A stretch of DNA of 61,452 nucleotides from an uncultured Flaviramulus sp. Its GTDB lineage: Bacteria; Bacteroidota; Bacteroidia; Flavobacteriales; Flavobacteriaceae. The notes below the pieces were generated by a model that worked only from the letters and a program-made list of their open reading frames with translations, searched no databases and was not told the origin of the DNA. Shown here piece by piece: positions 47,205 to 58,400 of the stretch (positions are counted from its first letter, which is position 1; every line of letters starts with the position of its first letter). The translations under genes were made by a program, and so were the position numbers. Location of the stretch: the NCBI GenBank assembly GCA_947487155.1, contig CANKVS010000019.1:1-61452 (forward strand). Direction: 5' to 3'.

Positions 47205-48497
47205 TTAGTAGTGACACTTACCACATTCTAAACCACCTTGCATAGCAACGGTAAGTTTTTCTACACCATACTTTTTAGTTAATTCTTCATGAATTTTGGC
47301 ATAGTAAGCATTATCTTCTACCTTAATATTTGTTGTTCTATGACACTCTATACACCAACCCATGGTTAATGGTGCATGTTGATACATAATTTCCATTTCC
47401 TCAACTGGCCCATGACATGTTTGACATTCCTGACCTCCAACTGTAACATGTTGTGAGTGATTGAAATAAACAAAATCTGGCAAGTTATGTATACGTGTCC
47501 ATTTTACTGGACTAGATTCTCCTGTGTATTTTTGATCGGCATCATTCCATCCTGCAGCAGCATATAATTTTTGAATTTCGCCGTCGTAGAATTCTTTTGT
47601 GTATTCTGGAGTTGTTTCTCCGTTATATTCATAAATAGATTTATGGCAGTTCATACAAACATTCAATGAAGGAATACCAGATGTTTTACTAGATCTAGCA
47701 GCAGAATGACAATATTTACAATCGATATCGTTATCTCCTGCATGAATTTTATGTGAAAAATGAATTTCTTGTACTGGTTGATACCCTTGATCGATACCTA
47801 TTTGCATAAAGTAACCAAATACAAAATAAGCACTAGCTAACAAGAAGAAAATAGCCGTAACCAACATTAAAAATTGATTCTTAACAAAGGCTTTCCATAA
47901 TGGTGTTCTTTTTGAATCCTCTTCAACTTCTATGCCTTGTGCAGATGCAAAACGGCGTAATGTTTTGTTTACTAAGTATAAACCAGCCGCTAATAATATA
48001 AATAAGATAGCTAAAGCACCTAAGATTATTTCGTTTGAAATACCACCAGTTGCATTGCTAGCATTATCTCCTGGAGTAGGACCTGGAGGCGGAGGCACCA
48101 CTTTCTTTTCTTCGGCAGTATATGCTAAAATATTATCAATATCTTCATTTGATAATTGCGGAAACGCAGTCATTGCAGCACCGCTATACTCATTAAAAAT
48201 TTTGTTTGCGTATGCATCACCAGACTTAATAAGTCCTGCACTGTTTTTTACCCAAGCATAAACCCATTCTCTATCTAAACCTTCATCATCAGCTAAACGT
48301 TGCTCTACATGACGTAAAGCAGGCCCTGTCATTTTCTTATCTAAAGTATGACATGCTGCACAATTGGCGTTGAATAATGATTTTCCTTTTGCTGAATCTC
48401 CTTCTTGAGCCGAAAGAGTGGTAGTAAACGCTAATAAAATAATTAAGCCTAAACAAAGAGTGCTATTACTTAATTTACGGTGAATCACCTGTTTCAT
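47205..48497 (-). CDS. actA: Alternative complex III subunit ActA, multiheme cytochrome c
   Basis: 430 residues with signal peptide (cleaved after TLSAQ, ~31). Six heme-binding CxxCH sites: CAACH (46-50) in an N-terminal monoheme cytochrome c domain, two membrane helices (~155-178 and ~208-230), then CKYCH, CMNCH, CQTCH, CIECH and CGKCH in the classic pentaheme part. The added N-terminal cytochrome domain is the form I know from Flavobacteriia. First gene of the operon. Confidence 0.94.
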   Translation of the reverse strand: MKQVIHRKLSNSTLCLGLIILLAFTTTLSAQEGDSAKGKSLFNANCAACHTLDKKMTGPALRHVEQRLADDEGLDREWVYAWVKNSAGLIKSGDAYANKIFNEYSGAAMTAFPQLSNEDIDNILAYTAEEKKVVPPPPGPTPGDNASNATGGISNEIILGALAILFILLAAGLYLVNKTLRRFASAQGIEVEEDSKRTPLWKAFVKNQFLMLVTAIFFLLASAYFVFGYFMQIGIDQGYQPVQEIHFSHKIHAGDNDIDCKYCHSAARSSKTSGIPSLNVCMNCHKSIYEYNGETTPEYTKEFYDGEIQKLYAAAGWNDADQKYTGESSPVKWTRIHNLPDFVYFNHSQHVTVGGQECQTCHGPVEEMEIMYQHAPLTMGWCIECHRTTNIKVEDNAYYAKIHEELTKKYGVEKLTVAMQGGLECGKCHY

Positions 48498-48670
48498 CTA
48501 TTAATATTTATGGTTTTAGAGGTTAGATGTAATTCGGTTAAATAATCTTTTTAATAATTATTAAACACTAGTCTTTTCCTCATTTCATATTATTGGTTAA
48601 ATTAACTTCAAAACTTTGGTATGATTTTTTCATTCAATAATAGAAAAAAATACAGTTATAAAATCTCACG

Positions 48671-48678
48671 CAAAAGTA
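48671..48678 (-). promoter_or_regulatory. -7 box of the act-cox operon
   Basis: Minus-strand TACTTTTG followed by C matches TAnnTTTG(C). The -33 element is weak. Predicted start near 48664, giving a leader of about 165 bases. Confidence 0.5.
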
Positions 48679-48776
48679 ATATTAAAAGTCGATTTTAGAA
48701 ATGTTACAGAACTGTTAATTGATAATTTAGAGGAATTCTAAATAACAAAAAGAGCCACAATTAAATTTATAACGTA

Positions 48777-48784
48777 TACATTTG
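48777..48784 (+). promoter_or_regulatory. -7 box of the SPOR gene
   Basis: TACATTTG matches TAnnTTTG exactly and lies 18 bases before the ATG at 48802, implying a very short leader. Confidence 0.55.
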
Positions 48785-48801
48785 TATAAATACTTTTAAA
48801 A

Positions 48802-49191
48802 ATGAACACATTGAATTTGAAAACATCTTTTTTAGCCATTTTTTGCATTGCAATAACAACCACAAAAGGGTTTGCTCAAGAAGGGTATGTTACTGTAAAT
48901 CAAGATCAAAAAATAACACAACTACTACATCTTAAAAAAGAAATAAATAGTAATGAAACACATTACAAAATACAAATATATAATGGAGGAAGTCGTGCTG
49001 ATGCTTATGAAGCACAAAAAGAATTTAAAAAATATTTTGAATGGAAATCTATTGATAAATACGAACCACCTAATTTTAAAATTTGGGTAGGAAATTTTAG
49101 AACGCGACTAGAAGCAGATAGAGCTATTAAACGTATTAAAAAGAAATTTCCGCATGCTTTTATTTTTAAACCGAAAAAAAATAAGGCATAA
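48802..49191 (+). CDS. SPOR domain-containing secreted protein
   Basis: 129 residues. Signal peptide (~1-25, ending KGFAQ), then one SPOR-like domain: HYKIQIYNGGSRADAYEAQ and FKIWVGNFRTRLEADRAIKRIKKKFP. SPOR domains bind denuded peptidoglycan glycans, often at division sites. Here the domain makes up nearly the whole mature protein. Convergent with infB, separated by a shared terminator. Confidence 0.85.
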   Translation: MNTLNLKTSFLAIFCIAITTTKGFAQEGYVTVNQDQKITQLLHLKKEINSNETHYKIQIYNGGSRADAYEAQKEFKKYFEWKSIDKYEPPNFKIWVGNFRTRLEADRAIKRIKKKFPHAFIFKPKKNKA

Positions 49192-49196
49192 CAGCA

Positions 49197-49228
49197 TAAA
49201 AAAAGCGACCTAACGGTCGCTTTTTTTA
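49197..49228. terminator. Bidirectional terminator between SPOR gene and infB
   Basis: AGCGACC (49204-49210) pairs with GGTCGCT (49215-49221), with an A-run before and seven T after, so it can end both converging transcripts. Confidence 0.85.
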
Positions 49229-49244
49229 TATCAATTTACAAAAC

Positions 49245-51998
49245 TTATTTCAGTTTCTTTTTAACTTCAACTTCATGGAAGGCTTCAATAATATCACCTT
49301 CCTTAATATCGTTATAATTTTTAACTTGCATACCACAATCGTATCCTTTTGATACTTCTTTGGCATCATCTTTAAATCGTTTTAAAGAGGCTAACTCTCC
49401 AGTGTAAACAACTACACCGTCGCGAATTAAACGAACACCAGACGTTCTCAATATTTTTCCGTTTGTAACCATACAACCAGCAATACTACCAACTTTAGAG
49501 ACCTTAAATATTTCTCTAATTTCTGCTGTACCAGTAATTTCTTCTTTAAGCTCTGGAGACAACATACCTTCCATCGCATCTTTAAGGTCGTTAATGGCAT
49601 CGTAGATAATTGAGTATGTTCTAATATCAATTTCTTCTTTATCTGCAATCATTCTTGCATTACCAACAGGACGCACATTAAAGCCAACAATAATAGCATC
49701 GGAAGCTGAAGCTAATAACACGTCACTTTCGGTAATGGCACCAACACCTTTATGTAAAATGTTAACTTGAATTTCTTCAGTAGATAATTTTTGGAATGAA
49801 TCTGTTAATGCTTCCACAGAACCATCAACATCACCTTTAAGAATAATATTTAATTCTTGGAAATCGCCAAGTGCAATACGACGACCAATTTCATCGAGTG
49901 TAATATGGCGTTGTGTTCTTACAGATTGCTCACGTTGTAATTGTGCACGCTTAGCAGCAATTTGTTTTGCTTCACGCTCGTCTTCAAATACATTAAACTT
50001 ATCTCCCGCTTGTGGTGCACCATCTAAACCAAGTATAGATACTGGTGTTGATGGTCCAGCAGCAGCAATGTCGTTTCCACGCTCATCATGCATAGCTTTA
50101 ACCTTACCACTGTTTTTTCCTGCTAATACATAATCTCCAACTTTTAAAGTTCCAGCTTGTACTAATATTGTAGATACATAACCTCTACCTTTATCTAAAA
50201 AGGCTTCAACAACTGTACCCACCGCAGGTTTGCTTGGGTTTGCTTTAAGCTCTAATAATTCTGCTTCAAGCAATACTTTTTCTAATAATTCTTTAACTCC
50301 TGTTCCTACTTTCGCTGAAATATCGTGAGACTGAACTTTCCCTCCCCAATCTTCAACTAACAAATTCATATTAGCAAGACCCTCTTTAATCTTTTCAGGA
50401 TTAGCAGCTGGCAAATCAATTTTATTAATGGCAAAAACTATAGGTACTCCTGCAGCTTGCGCATGTGAAATAGCTTCTTTTGTTTGCGGCATAATATCAT
50501 CATCGGCTGCAGCTACAATAATAGCAATATCTGTAACTTGAGCTCCACGAGCACGCATTGCCGTAAAGGCTTCGTGACCTGGTGTATCTAAAAACGCTAT
50601 TTTTTGCCCGTTTTCCAATTCAACACCATAAGCACCAATATGCTGTGTAATACCACCAGATTCTCCTGCGATTACATTTTCTTCACGAATATAATCTAGA
50701 AGCGATGTTTTACCATGATCTACGTGGCCCATTACAGTAACGATAGGTGCACGAGGTTTTAAATCTTCTGGTTTGTCTTCTACTTCTTCAATAGATTCTT
50801 CAATATCAGCAGTAATAAACTCAACATTATAACCAAATTCTTCTGCTACAATAGATAGTGTTTCAGCATCTAAACGCTGATTCATAGTAACCATCATACC
50901 AAGCGACATACATGCCGAAATAATTTGGGTTACACTAACGTCCATCATAGTTGCCATTTCACTAGCTGTTACAAATTCGGTTACCTTAAGTGTTTTACTT
51001 TCTGCTGCTTCTATTTGTTGATCAATCTCAGTTTGTTCTCTGTGTTGATCTCTTTTATCTCTTCTGTACTTAGCGCCTTTTCCTTTGTTAGACTTTCCTT
51101 GAAGTTTTTCAAGTGTTTCCCTAACTTGCTTTTTCACATCTTCCTCAGAAGGCTCTTCTTTTACAACGTTACGTCGCCCCTGACCTGGTTTTCCTTTAAA
51201 CCTATCGTTGCTTCTGTTTCCGCCACCTTTATTTTGCCCGTTACCAGATCCTGGAGCACCAGCTTTACTTATTCTACGACGCTTTTTCTTGTTAGCACTC
51301 GCATCAGTTTTTTTATCGCTATGTTTCTTTTCTTCCTTCTTTTTTTTAGGTTTATTAAATTGAGTTAAGTCAATTTTATCACCTGCAATTTTTGGTCCAG
51401 TAAGCTTTTTATATTGTGTTGTTACTTTTTCATCTGGGACAAGTTCCCCATCTTCATTTAGCTTTTCCTTTTTAGGAGTAATTTCTTTGGTTTCAGTCTT
51501 TTCTTCAGTTTTAGCTTTAGCTTCTACCTTTGGAGCTTCTGCTTTAACTTCTTGATCTTTTTTAACAACCGTTTCTTTAACCTCAACGATGGGGTCTTCT
51601 TTAACAGTTTCTTTTTTTACAGGAGTTGGTTTTGGTTCAGCCTTTTTAGGTTCTAAATCTATTTTACCAACTGTTTTTGGTCCAGAAAGTACTTTAGCGG
51701 CTTTAACAACTTCTTCTCTTTGAGTCGCTATTTTTTGCTTCTCTTCAAGTTCACGCTCGCGTTGCTCACGCAACACTTCTTTCTCTTTTAATTTTGCTTC
51801 ACCTACCTCTTTGGATGCCACTTTTTTGCTTGCATCAGTTTGAAATTCATCAGAAAGAATATTATACGTTTCTTGTGAAATTTTCGTGGTAGGACGCTTC
51901 TCTATCTCGACGCCTTTAGAATCTAAAAATTCTACGGCGCGATCTAAAGAGATGTTAAGCTCGCGTAATACTTTATTTAATCTAATTGTTTCAGCCAT
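49245..51998 (-). CDS. infB: Translation initiation factor IF-2
   Basis: 917 residues. N-terminal IF2_N motif ([21 protein letters not shown]) then a long Lys/Glu-rich linker (~60-340), a GTPase domain with [12 protein letters not shown] (~423), DTPGHEAF and NKIDLP, and C-terminal domains II-IV. It places initiator tRNA on the 30S subunit. Last gene of rimP-nusA-infB, 62 bases after nusA. Confidence 0.97.
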   Translation of the reverse strand: MAETIRLNKVLRELNISLDRAVEFLDSKGVEIEKRPTTKISQETYNILSDEFQTDASKKVASKEVGEAKLKEKEVLREQRERELEEKQKIATQREEVVKAAKVLSGPKTVGKIDLEPKKAEPKPTPVKKETVKEDPIVEVKETVVKKDQEVKAEAPKVEAKAKTEEKTETKEITPKKEKLNEDGELVPDEKVTTQYKKLTGPKIAGDKIDLTQFNKPKKKKEEKKHSDKKTDASANKKKRRRISKAGAPGSGNGQNKGGGNRSNDRFKGKPGQGRRNVVKEEPSEEDVKKQVRETLEKLQGKSNKGKGAKYRRDKRDQHREQTEIDQQIEAAESKTLKVTEFVTASEMATMMDVSVTQIISACMSLGMMVTMNQRLDAETLSIVAEEFGYNVEFITADIEESIEEVEDKPEDLKPRAPIVTVMGHVDHGKTSLLDYIREENVIAGESGGITQHIGAYGVELENGQKIAFLDTPGHEAFTAMRARGAQVTDIAIIVAAADDDIMPQTKEAISHAQAAGVPIVFAINKIDLPAANPEKIKEGLANMNLLVEDWGGKVQSHDISAKVGTGVKELLEKVLLEAELLELKANPSKPAVGTVVEAFLDKGRGYVSTILVQAGTLKVGDYVLAGKNSGKVKAMHDERGNDIAAAGPSTPVSILGLDGAPQAGDKFNVFEDEREAKQIAAKRAQLQREQSVRTQRHITLDEIGRRIALGDFQELNIILKGDVDGSVEALTDSFQKLSTEEIQVNILHKGVGAITESDVLLASASDAIIVGFNVRPVGNARMIADKEEIDIRTYSIIYDAINDLKDAMEGMLSPELKEEITGTAEIREIFKVSKVGSIAGCMVTNGKILRTSGVRLIRDGVVVYTGELASLKRFKDDAKEVSKGYDCGMQVKNYNDIKEGDIIEAFHEVEVKKKLK

Positions 51999-52060
51999 AA
52001 ATCGCCTTTAAAATACTCAAATATATTTATTCTACCCGCTTCATAAAAATGAAATTGGTA

Positions 52061-53293
52061 TTATTCTTCGAATTCTTCTCTTAGAATTCTAATTACATCT
52101 GTAATTGTTTCTTCTTCTAAATCGGTTCTTTTTACAAGATCATGAACATCTTGCTCTAATACACTTTTTGCTGTATCTAAACCTGCTTTACTAAACTCAT
52201 CAATAATCCAACCTTCTATTTCATCAGAGAATTCTCTTAACTCAACATCTTCTTCTGCGCCTTCTCTAAACACATCAATTTCGTAACCCGTTAATTGACC
52301 TGCTAAACGAATGTTATGACCACCTCTACCAATAGCTTTACTTACCTCTTCTGGTTTTAAAATAACCTCGGCACGTTTAGTTTCTTCATTAAGTTTTATA
52401 GATGTTACTCTTGCTGGACTTAATGCTCTGGTAATATATAATTGTAAATTATTTGTGTAATTAATTACATCGATATTTTCGTTTCCTAATTCGCGAACAA
52501 TACCGTGAATTCTCGATCCTTTCATACCTACACAAGCTCCAACAGGGTCGATTCTATCGTCGTACGAATCAACCGCTACTTTTGCTTTTTCTCCTGGCAT
52601 TCTTACCACATTTTTAATAGTAATTAAACCATCAAAAACTTCAGGGATCTCTTGTTCGAATAATTTTTCTAAAAATACAGGGGAACTTCTAGACATGATA
52701 ATGGTAGGTTTAGCTCCTTTAAGTTCAACACTATCAATAACCCCTCTTACATTATCACCTTTTCTAAAAAAGTCTGAAGGAATTTGCCTGTCTTTTGGCA
52801 GCACAATTTCGTTTCCTTCATCATCTAATAAAATAACTGCTCTATGACGTATATGGTGTACTTCTGCGGTATAGATTTCTCCTATTAAATCTTTAAATTG
52901 TTTATAGATTATAGTATTATCGTGTTCATGAATTTTAGAAATTAAATTTTGACGTAAAGCCAAAATAGCTCGTCGACCTAAATCGATAAGCTTAACTTCT
53001 TCTGATACATCTTCTCCAACTTCAAAATCTGGTTCTATTTTCTGTGCTTCACTTAAAGAAATTTCTTGATTAGGTTCTTCTACTTCACCATCTGCAACTA
53101 CAACTCTATTTCTCCATATTTCTAAATCGCCTTTATCTGGGTTAACAATAATATCAAAATTATCATCATCACCATATTTCTTTTTTAATGCACTTCTAAA
53201 TACATCTTCTAAAATAGCCATTAACGTTACTCTGTCAATTAACTTATCGTCTTTGAATTCTGAAAAAGATTCAATTAATGCAACATTCTCCAT
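52061..53293 (-). CDS. nusA: Transcription termination/antitermination protein NusA
   Basis: 410 residues: N-terminal RNA-polymerase-binding domain, S1 domain (~135-200), and two KH domains (MKGSRIHGIVRELGNENIDVI ~240-280; GRGGHNIRLAGQLTGYEI ~310-330). It lacks the C-terminal acidic repeats of E. coli NusA, the normal form in this phylum. Modulates pausing and intrinsic termination. Lies nine bases after rimP. Confidence 0.96.
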   Translation of the reverse strand: MENVALIESFSEFKDDKLIDRVTLMAILEDVFRSALKKKYGDDDNFDIIVNPDKGDLEIWRNRVVVADGEVEEPNQEISLSEAQKIEPDFEVGEDVSEEVKLIDLGRRAILALRQNLISKIHEHDNTIIYKQFKDLIGEIYTAEVHHIRHRAVILLDDEGNEIVLPKDRQIPSDFFRKGDNVRGVIDSVELKGAKPTIIMSRSSPVFLEKLFEQEIPEVFDGLITIKNVVRMPGEKAKVAVDSYDDRIDPVGACVGMKGSRIHGIVRELGNENIDVINYTNNLQLYITRALSPARVTSIKLNEETKRAEVILKPEEVSKAIGRGGHNIRLAGQLTGYEIDVFREGAEEDVELREFSDEIEGWIIDEFSKAGLDTAKSVLEQDVHDLVKRTDLEEETITDVIRILREEFEE

Positions 53294-53302
53294 AACTCTT
53301 AA

Positions 53303-53764
53303 TTAAAATTTAATCATAACTTTCGCTTCTACAATATCTTTATAAGCAATATTTGCTTCTTTTTTTACAGTTACTTTACCTTTACCAATTGGTTTAGGCT
53401 CTCTAACTTTCCACTCTAAAATAATATTTTCGTCGGTGGCACCTGTAAGATTCCCTTCAACCGTATTTGAACCAGTTCTTACATTTAACACTCTTTTTAA
53501 ATTCTTTTTATATTGACGTTTATGAACTAAAGGTGCTGTTGCTCCTGCAGACATTACTTCTAAAGAAAAATCTTGTTCCTCTCTATCTAGATTGTGTTCA
53601 ATAGCGCGACTAATAAACATACAATCTTCAACCAAAACACCATTGTCACCATCTACAATAACCTTAATATGATTATCTTGATTAATAGAAAACTCGATTA
53701 GAAATAAATCTGATCGTTCTGCTAATGCAGTTTCAAGTAAATTCTTAACAGTAGTTTTAAACAT
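53303..53764 (-). CDS. rimP: Ribosome maturation factor RimP
   Basis: 153 residues. The RimP N domain has VDGDNGVLVEDCMFISRAIEHNLD (~38-61), followed by LEVMSAGATAPL, and the C domain is a short beta-barrel (~75-153). Assists 30S assembly. First gene of rimP-nusA-infB; a terminator-like hairpin sits in its short leader. Confidence 0.94.
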   Translation of the reverse strand: MFKTTVKNLLETALAERSDLFLIEFSINQDNHIKVIVDGDNGVLVEDCMFISRAIEHNLDREEQDFSLEVMSAGATAPLVHKRQYKKNLKRVLNVRTGSNTVEGNLTGATDENIILEWKVREPKPIGKGKVTVKKEANIAYKDIVEAKVMIKF

Positions 53765-53770
53765 TTTTAG

Positions 53771-53799
53771 TATAAAAAGAGGGGACTTTCCGTCCCCTC
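53771..53799 (-). promoter_or_regulatory. Terminator-like hairpin (possible attenuator) in the rimP-nusA-infB leader
   Basis: On the minus strand GAGGGGAC, loop GGAAA, GTCCCCTC (53799-53779) is followed directly by TTTTTATA, and the rimP ATG comes nine bases later. No minus-strand gene lies upstream that it could terminate. The T-run is only on the minus side. Confidence 0.7.
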
Positions 53800-53826
53800 A
53801 TTTCTTAATTTCGCCTTTCAACGCTG

Positions 53827-53834
53827 CAAATATA
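53827..53834 (-). promoter_or_regulatory. -7 box of rimP-nusA-infB
   Basis: Minus-strand TATATTTG followed by C fits the TAnnTTTGC consensus. Predicted start near 53820 gives a leader of about 56 bases that includes the hairpin at 53779-53799. The -33 region is not clear. Confidence 0.55.
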
Positions 53835-53899
53835 TAATATTTTAATTGATTTTTAAAGTATTAATTTATAAATTTATAAGCATCTCAAATAAACCAACT

Positions 53900-54724
53900 A
53901 TGAAAAAAATACTGGTTCCCACAGACTTTTCTTTTCAAGCCGAAAACGCTTTAAAAGTTGCGGCTCAATTAGCAAAAAAATATGATTGTGAAATTTATTT
54001 GCTGCACATACTTGAAATACCACTTCATAAAGTAGATGCTTTAAGCACGTACAACAATTTACCGGAAGCCATATATTTTATGAAACTAGCTCATAAACAA
54101 TTTGGGGCATTGAAAGAAAAAGATTATTTACAAGATCTTGTTATACATGAAACCGTTGAATTTCATGAAATCTTTAAAGGTGTTTTTCAAGTTTGTAAAA
54201 AGCATGACATAGATTTAGTTGTTATGGGTTCTAACGGGGTTAACGGTTTACGGGAAATGCTCATTGGAAGTAATACCGAAAAAGTTGTTAGAACCTCTGA
54301 AACCCCTGTTTTAGTTATTAAAAATGAGCACAAAGTGTTTGATATCAATAATTTTGTGTTTGCTTCTGATTTTAAAGATGAAAGTAAAACATCTTATAAA
54401 AAAGCCATGGCACTTGCTAAGGTTTTAGGCGCTAAAATGCATTTGCTTATGGTAAATACGCCTACCAAATTTATAACCTCTGCCAGGGCTGAAAACAGAA
54501 TGAAACATTTTGCGGAATCTTTTAAGTTTTTTAATTATTCTACTAATATTTATAATGATCTTACTATAGAAAAGGGTATTATGAATTTTTCAAAATCTAT
54601 TGAAGCCGATTTAATTGGTATGAGTACTCATGGTAGGCAAGGTATTTCTCATTTCTTTAATGGTAGTATTAGTGAAGATTTGGTTAACCATGCTAAACGT
54701 CCTGTGATTACTTTTAAGATTTAA
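53900..54724 (+). CDS. Universal stress protein with tandem Usp domains
   Basis: 274 residues from ATG 53900 (MKKILVPTDFSFQAENAL); an upstream TTG at 53846 is in frame but not family-like. Two Usp domains: residues 1-~145 with the ATP-binding-type GSNGVNGLREMLIGSNTEKVVR, and ~150-274 with STHGRQGISHFFNGSISEDLVNHAKRPV. Role in stress survival unknown in detail. Divergent from rimP. Confidence 0.9.
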   Translation: MKKILVPTDFSFQAENALKVAAQLAKKYDCEIYLLHILEIPLHKVDALSTYNNLPEAIYFMKLAHKQFGALKEKDYLQDLVIHETVEFHEIFKGVFQVCKKHDIDLVVMGSNGVNGLREMLIGSNTEKVVRTSETPVLVIKNEHKVFDINNFVFASDFKDESKTSYKKAMALAKVLGAKMHLLMVNTPTKFITSARAENRMKHFAESFKFFNYSTNIYNDLTIEKGIMNFSKSIEADLIGMSTHGRQGISHFFNGSISEDLVNHAKRPVITFKI

Positions 54725-55437
54725 TTTTTTTGCGTTGGCAATAAACAGTTTGGTCTAATCCATTATAATTTCCGTATCGACCTCAATACCCAAAGAAATA
54801 CTACTACACTTTTACCCCGTTGCCCTTAAAAATACAAAAATACCTATAGTAAGAATTTCTCTATCAAGCATGCGCAATAAAGCTTCTGCATCTTTTAAAA
54901 TAGTCTATGGGCAAATATATGTTTAAGTATAATTACGGGTATTCTATTTGTTCTTAATAAAATGTAGGACTACTAAACATTGTTTGCAAAAATTTACACA
55001 AAAGAATGAGGTTATACATTTTTTATACTCAATTTATGGACTAATTTTGATTTAGTTTGGAACTCGATGTGTTAAAACTATATTTTTTCGATAACCAAGC
55101 ATTTCTCTCGCTTTTGCATAACCATGATGAAATAGATATGCGCTTAATTGAATTTATTAACCATAATATTTATTATTATGAAAATATTTTTTCCAATCAT
55201 TTTGTGGAATAGATTGAGATTAGTATTAATGTCCTTAGTTTTCTTTCTAAGAAAGGCACTTCCTTCTTCCTATTTAACTTTTGTGGATATTGCCAAATCG
55301 GTATTAATAAAAGATTTAGACATCAGAGTACCTCCTTAATCTTGATTTAGACTTTAGCAACCCTATAAAATTCCTCAAAGATAAAAGTAAAAGTCAATTT
55401 AACATTACTATTTTTTTAACAATTTAAACTTTTAACA
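54725..55437. other. Gene-poor spacer with short decayed-looking frames
   Basis: 713 bases. Two short overlapping frames can be read: 55057-55212 (51 codons from a TTG, includes LLHNHDEIDMRLIEF) and 55148-55339 (63 codons from ATG, hydrophobic start). Neither resembles a family I know and neither has a promoter box. They could be remnants of lost genes at the edge of the accessory region. Confidence 0.4.
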
Positions 55438-58400
55438 ATGAAATTAAAATTTTTTCTCAGTACAATTTTATTAACATTACTGTTGATATTTGACGTATCT
55501 GGTCAGCAGGTGGACAGACCTCAAAAATTATTTGTCAAGCATGGTCTTCAATACCATACATGGGGTCATACGGCAGGGCATGGTTGGCCAGGTACTGGTA
55601 CCACAAGCTTTATCACCCCAGGTCCGCCATCTGCGTCCAATGGGATTTCTGCGCGCTATATACGCATACAATTACCAAACAGTGTTAACGGTAGATTAAG
55701 TCTGGCTGAGGTACAGGTGTTTAGCACTAGTGGCACTAATGTAGCTTTAAATAAGACTACCAGTCAATCGAGTACAGCTTCAGGGGCTGTTTCCTCCAGG
55801 GCCGTGGATGGCAATACCAATGGCGATTTTTTCAGTGGGTCTGTGACTCATACCGCAGCTTCTAACCAGCCATGGTGGGAAGTGGATTTGGGAGCGGTGT
55901 ATTCACTAGAATCAGTAAAGGTATTTAACAGGACGGATTGTTGTCAAGCGCGCTTGCGGGGATATTCTATTCTGGCATCCCTCAACCCCTTTACACATGA
56001 TTCCTTAAGTGATGCCTTTGCAGAGCCAGGAGTAATAGGTATGGGAGAACATTATCGGATAGGGACTGAATATACAGACTTACCACTTACCCCGGATTAT
56101 TATCAGTACCCACAGTTCAACAACAATTTTTATGCCAAGCATCCAAATGCCAAATGGGGCATTGAAAAAGCACCATCCGGAGGTACAGTAAGTTCAGCTC
56201 CTTCCTCAAACCAGGTGACTAATGGTTTTTTAACCCCTGACCAGTTATCTAACCTTAGTAACCTAACCGTAATAGGTTTTGGAGATGAAGAAGTGCTACA
56301 GGATAATCTACATCTAATACCCTTTTTTAAACAATGGTTTGATTTGTGCAAGAACCATTACCCAAATGTTTTACTCCACAATAACCAATTTCAGGAGCGA
56401 GACGATGATGATAGTGTCATGAGACAATATATACAGACAGCCAAACCAGATTTCATTGCTTTCGATCATTATTTGTTTAGTGAAGGTGAAACTGGTTTTA
56501 CAGGAGGTTCTTTAAGTACAATGTACGACCTTTTGGGTAGGTATCGTAGACTAGCGTTGGAAGGCACTGATGGTAACGGAGCTAATCCTATTGAATTTGG
56601 ACAATATACGATAGGTTTCAGGCAGGGTGGCCACCAAGCAACAGAAAGAGGTAGATATTATACTTCTGAATCTCAAATTTATGGACAAATTTTTGGTTCT
56701 TTGACCATGGGAACTAAATGGCTAAGTGCATGGCGGTATGTTGATGATATTGCTGATGGGCATAAAGACAGGCAATATTGGATTGATGAAATCGGCAACC
56801 CTTTGGCTGGGTATTGGTGGTATGCCAAAGCATTAAAGGAGTATAACAATTTATCACCACACCTGTCCAGGCTTCACACGACTGATGTTCGAGTTATAGC
56901 TGGACTTCATAATAATAACGGTAACACCGTAACAAATGAGGTAACTACAGAATTAAAACCATGGGAATCATCAATTGACCCTTATCTCACTAACATAAGT
57001 GCAACCAATTTGGTAAGTGGTACCAATAGCGGCTTAAGAGGAGATGTATTGGTTGGCTATTTTGAGCCCGTTAAGAACTTAAGTACAGATACTGAATTGA
57101 CAATGGCTCCCATACACAATCAAAATGCGAAATACTTTATGTTGATGAATGGGTTGACAAAAGCGAACGGTTGTTGTCATGATATAGGGGAATCACAATT
57201 TGCAACAGACACTATTGCTGGTCTAGCTAGCAAAGCCAGACAGAAAATTACTTTATCATTGGACTTTGGTATCAACCCCGTTGACCAACTTAAGCGAGTA
57301 AGCCGCAGTACAGGAAATGTAGAAGATGTTAGCCTAACATTGGTTTCCGGTACAAAGTATACTGTAGATATTGAGCTGGACGGAGGTAAAGCTGATCTTT
57401 TTTATTGGCAAAATGCCCATAAGCTTTCACCGTTAACCAACCTTGCATTGAATAAATTTGCAAAACAGTCTTCTACTCATAGTGGTGCTTGGCCGACTTT
57501 GGCCGTAGACGGCAATACCGATGGTGATTATAATAACAACTCTGTATCCCATACAGCTGGAGGTGAGAATCAGCCATGGTGGGAGGTTCGTCTTGACGCA
57601 GTTTCAAACATTAAAGATATCAAGATATATAACAGGACAGATTGTTGCAGTGACCGTGTAAACAATTACCATGTATTTGTTTCATCCTTACCTTTCGACT
57701 CAAATACTATTTCTGGGATACAAGGGCAATCAAGTGTTAGTGATTTTCATCAAACAGTCCAGGCCGGGAGACCTACATATATTCACGTTAATCGTAGTGG
57801 AAGGTACATACGCGTTCAACTGGAAGGCTCAACGGCCCTCAACCTTGCCGAGGTTGAAGTAATCGGTTCAAATATAGTTGTGGAAAATTTAGCACTGAAC
57901 AAATCAACCAGTCAGTCTTCCACCTTTCAGGCTGCAACCAGTTCCAAAGCTGTGGACGGTAATACGAACGGTAGCTATTCTAATGGATCTGTCTCTCATA
58001 CTGCTGGTTCAGGAGAGTCACAGCCATGGTTGGACGTAGATCTTGGACAAGTCGCCAATATTGACGAAATAAATGTATGGAATCGTACTGACTGTTGTTC
58101 AGATCGAGTAAATAATTATCACTTATTTGTCTCTGACTCACCATTTACAGGAACTACGGTATCAGCCAGTCAATCTCAGTCTGGAGTTACTGATTACCAC
58201 CAGACAGTAGAGGCAGAACACCCTACAAGAGTCTCAATGAATAGTGGTCAGACCGGTAGGTATGTAAGGTTACAATTAGAATCTACGAGTCCTATCAACC
58301 TTGCTGAGTTAGAAGTAATGGGTAACTTCGTAGCAAATCGTACTGCTAATTTAGTCAAGGAAGAGTTGACAGCAGATTTAATAAAAGAGTTGGTAATATA

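Larger units (their letters stand above)
48498..48801. other. Divergent regulatory region between actA and the SPOR gene
   Basis: 304 bases without a gene. It holds a minus-strand promoter box for the act operon (48671-48678) and a plus-strand one for the SPOR gene (48777-48784). The ~170-base act leader is AT-rich, with no convincing hairpin. Confidence 0.55.

Noticed and set aside
55148..55339. 63-codon frame as a real small membrane protein
   Set aside because: Only a short hydrophobic start, no promoter box and no recognisable family; it overlaps another decayed frame.
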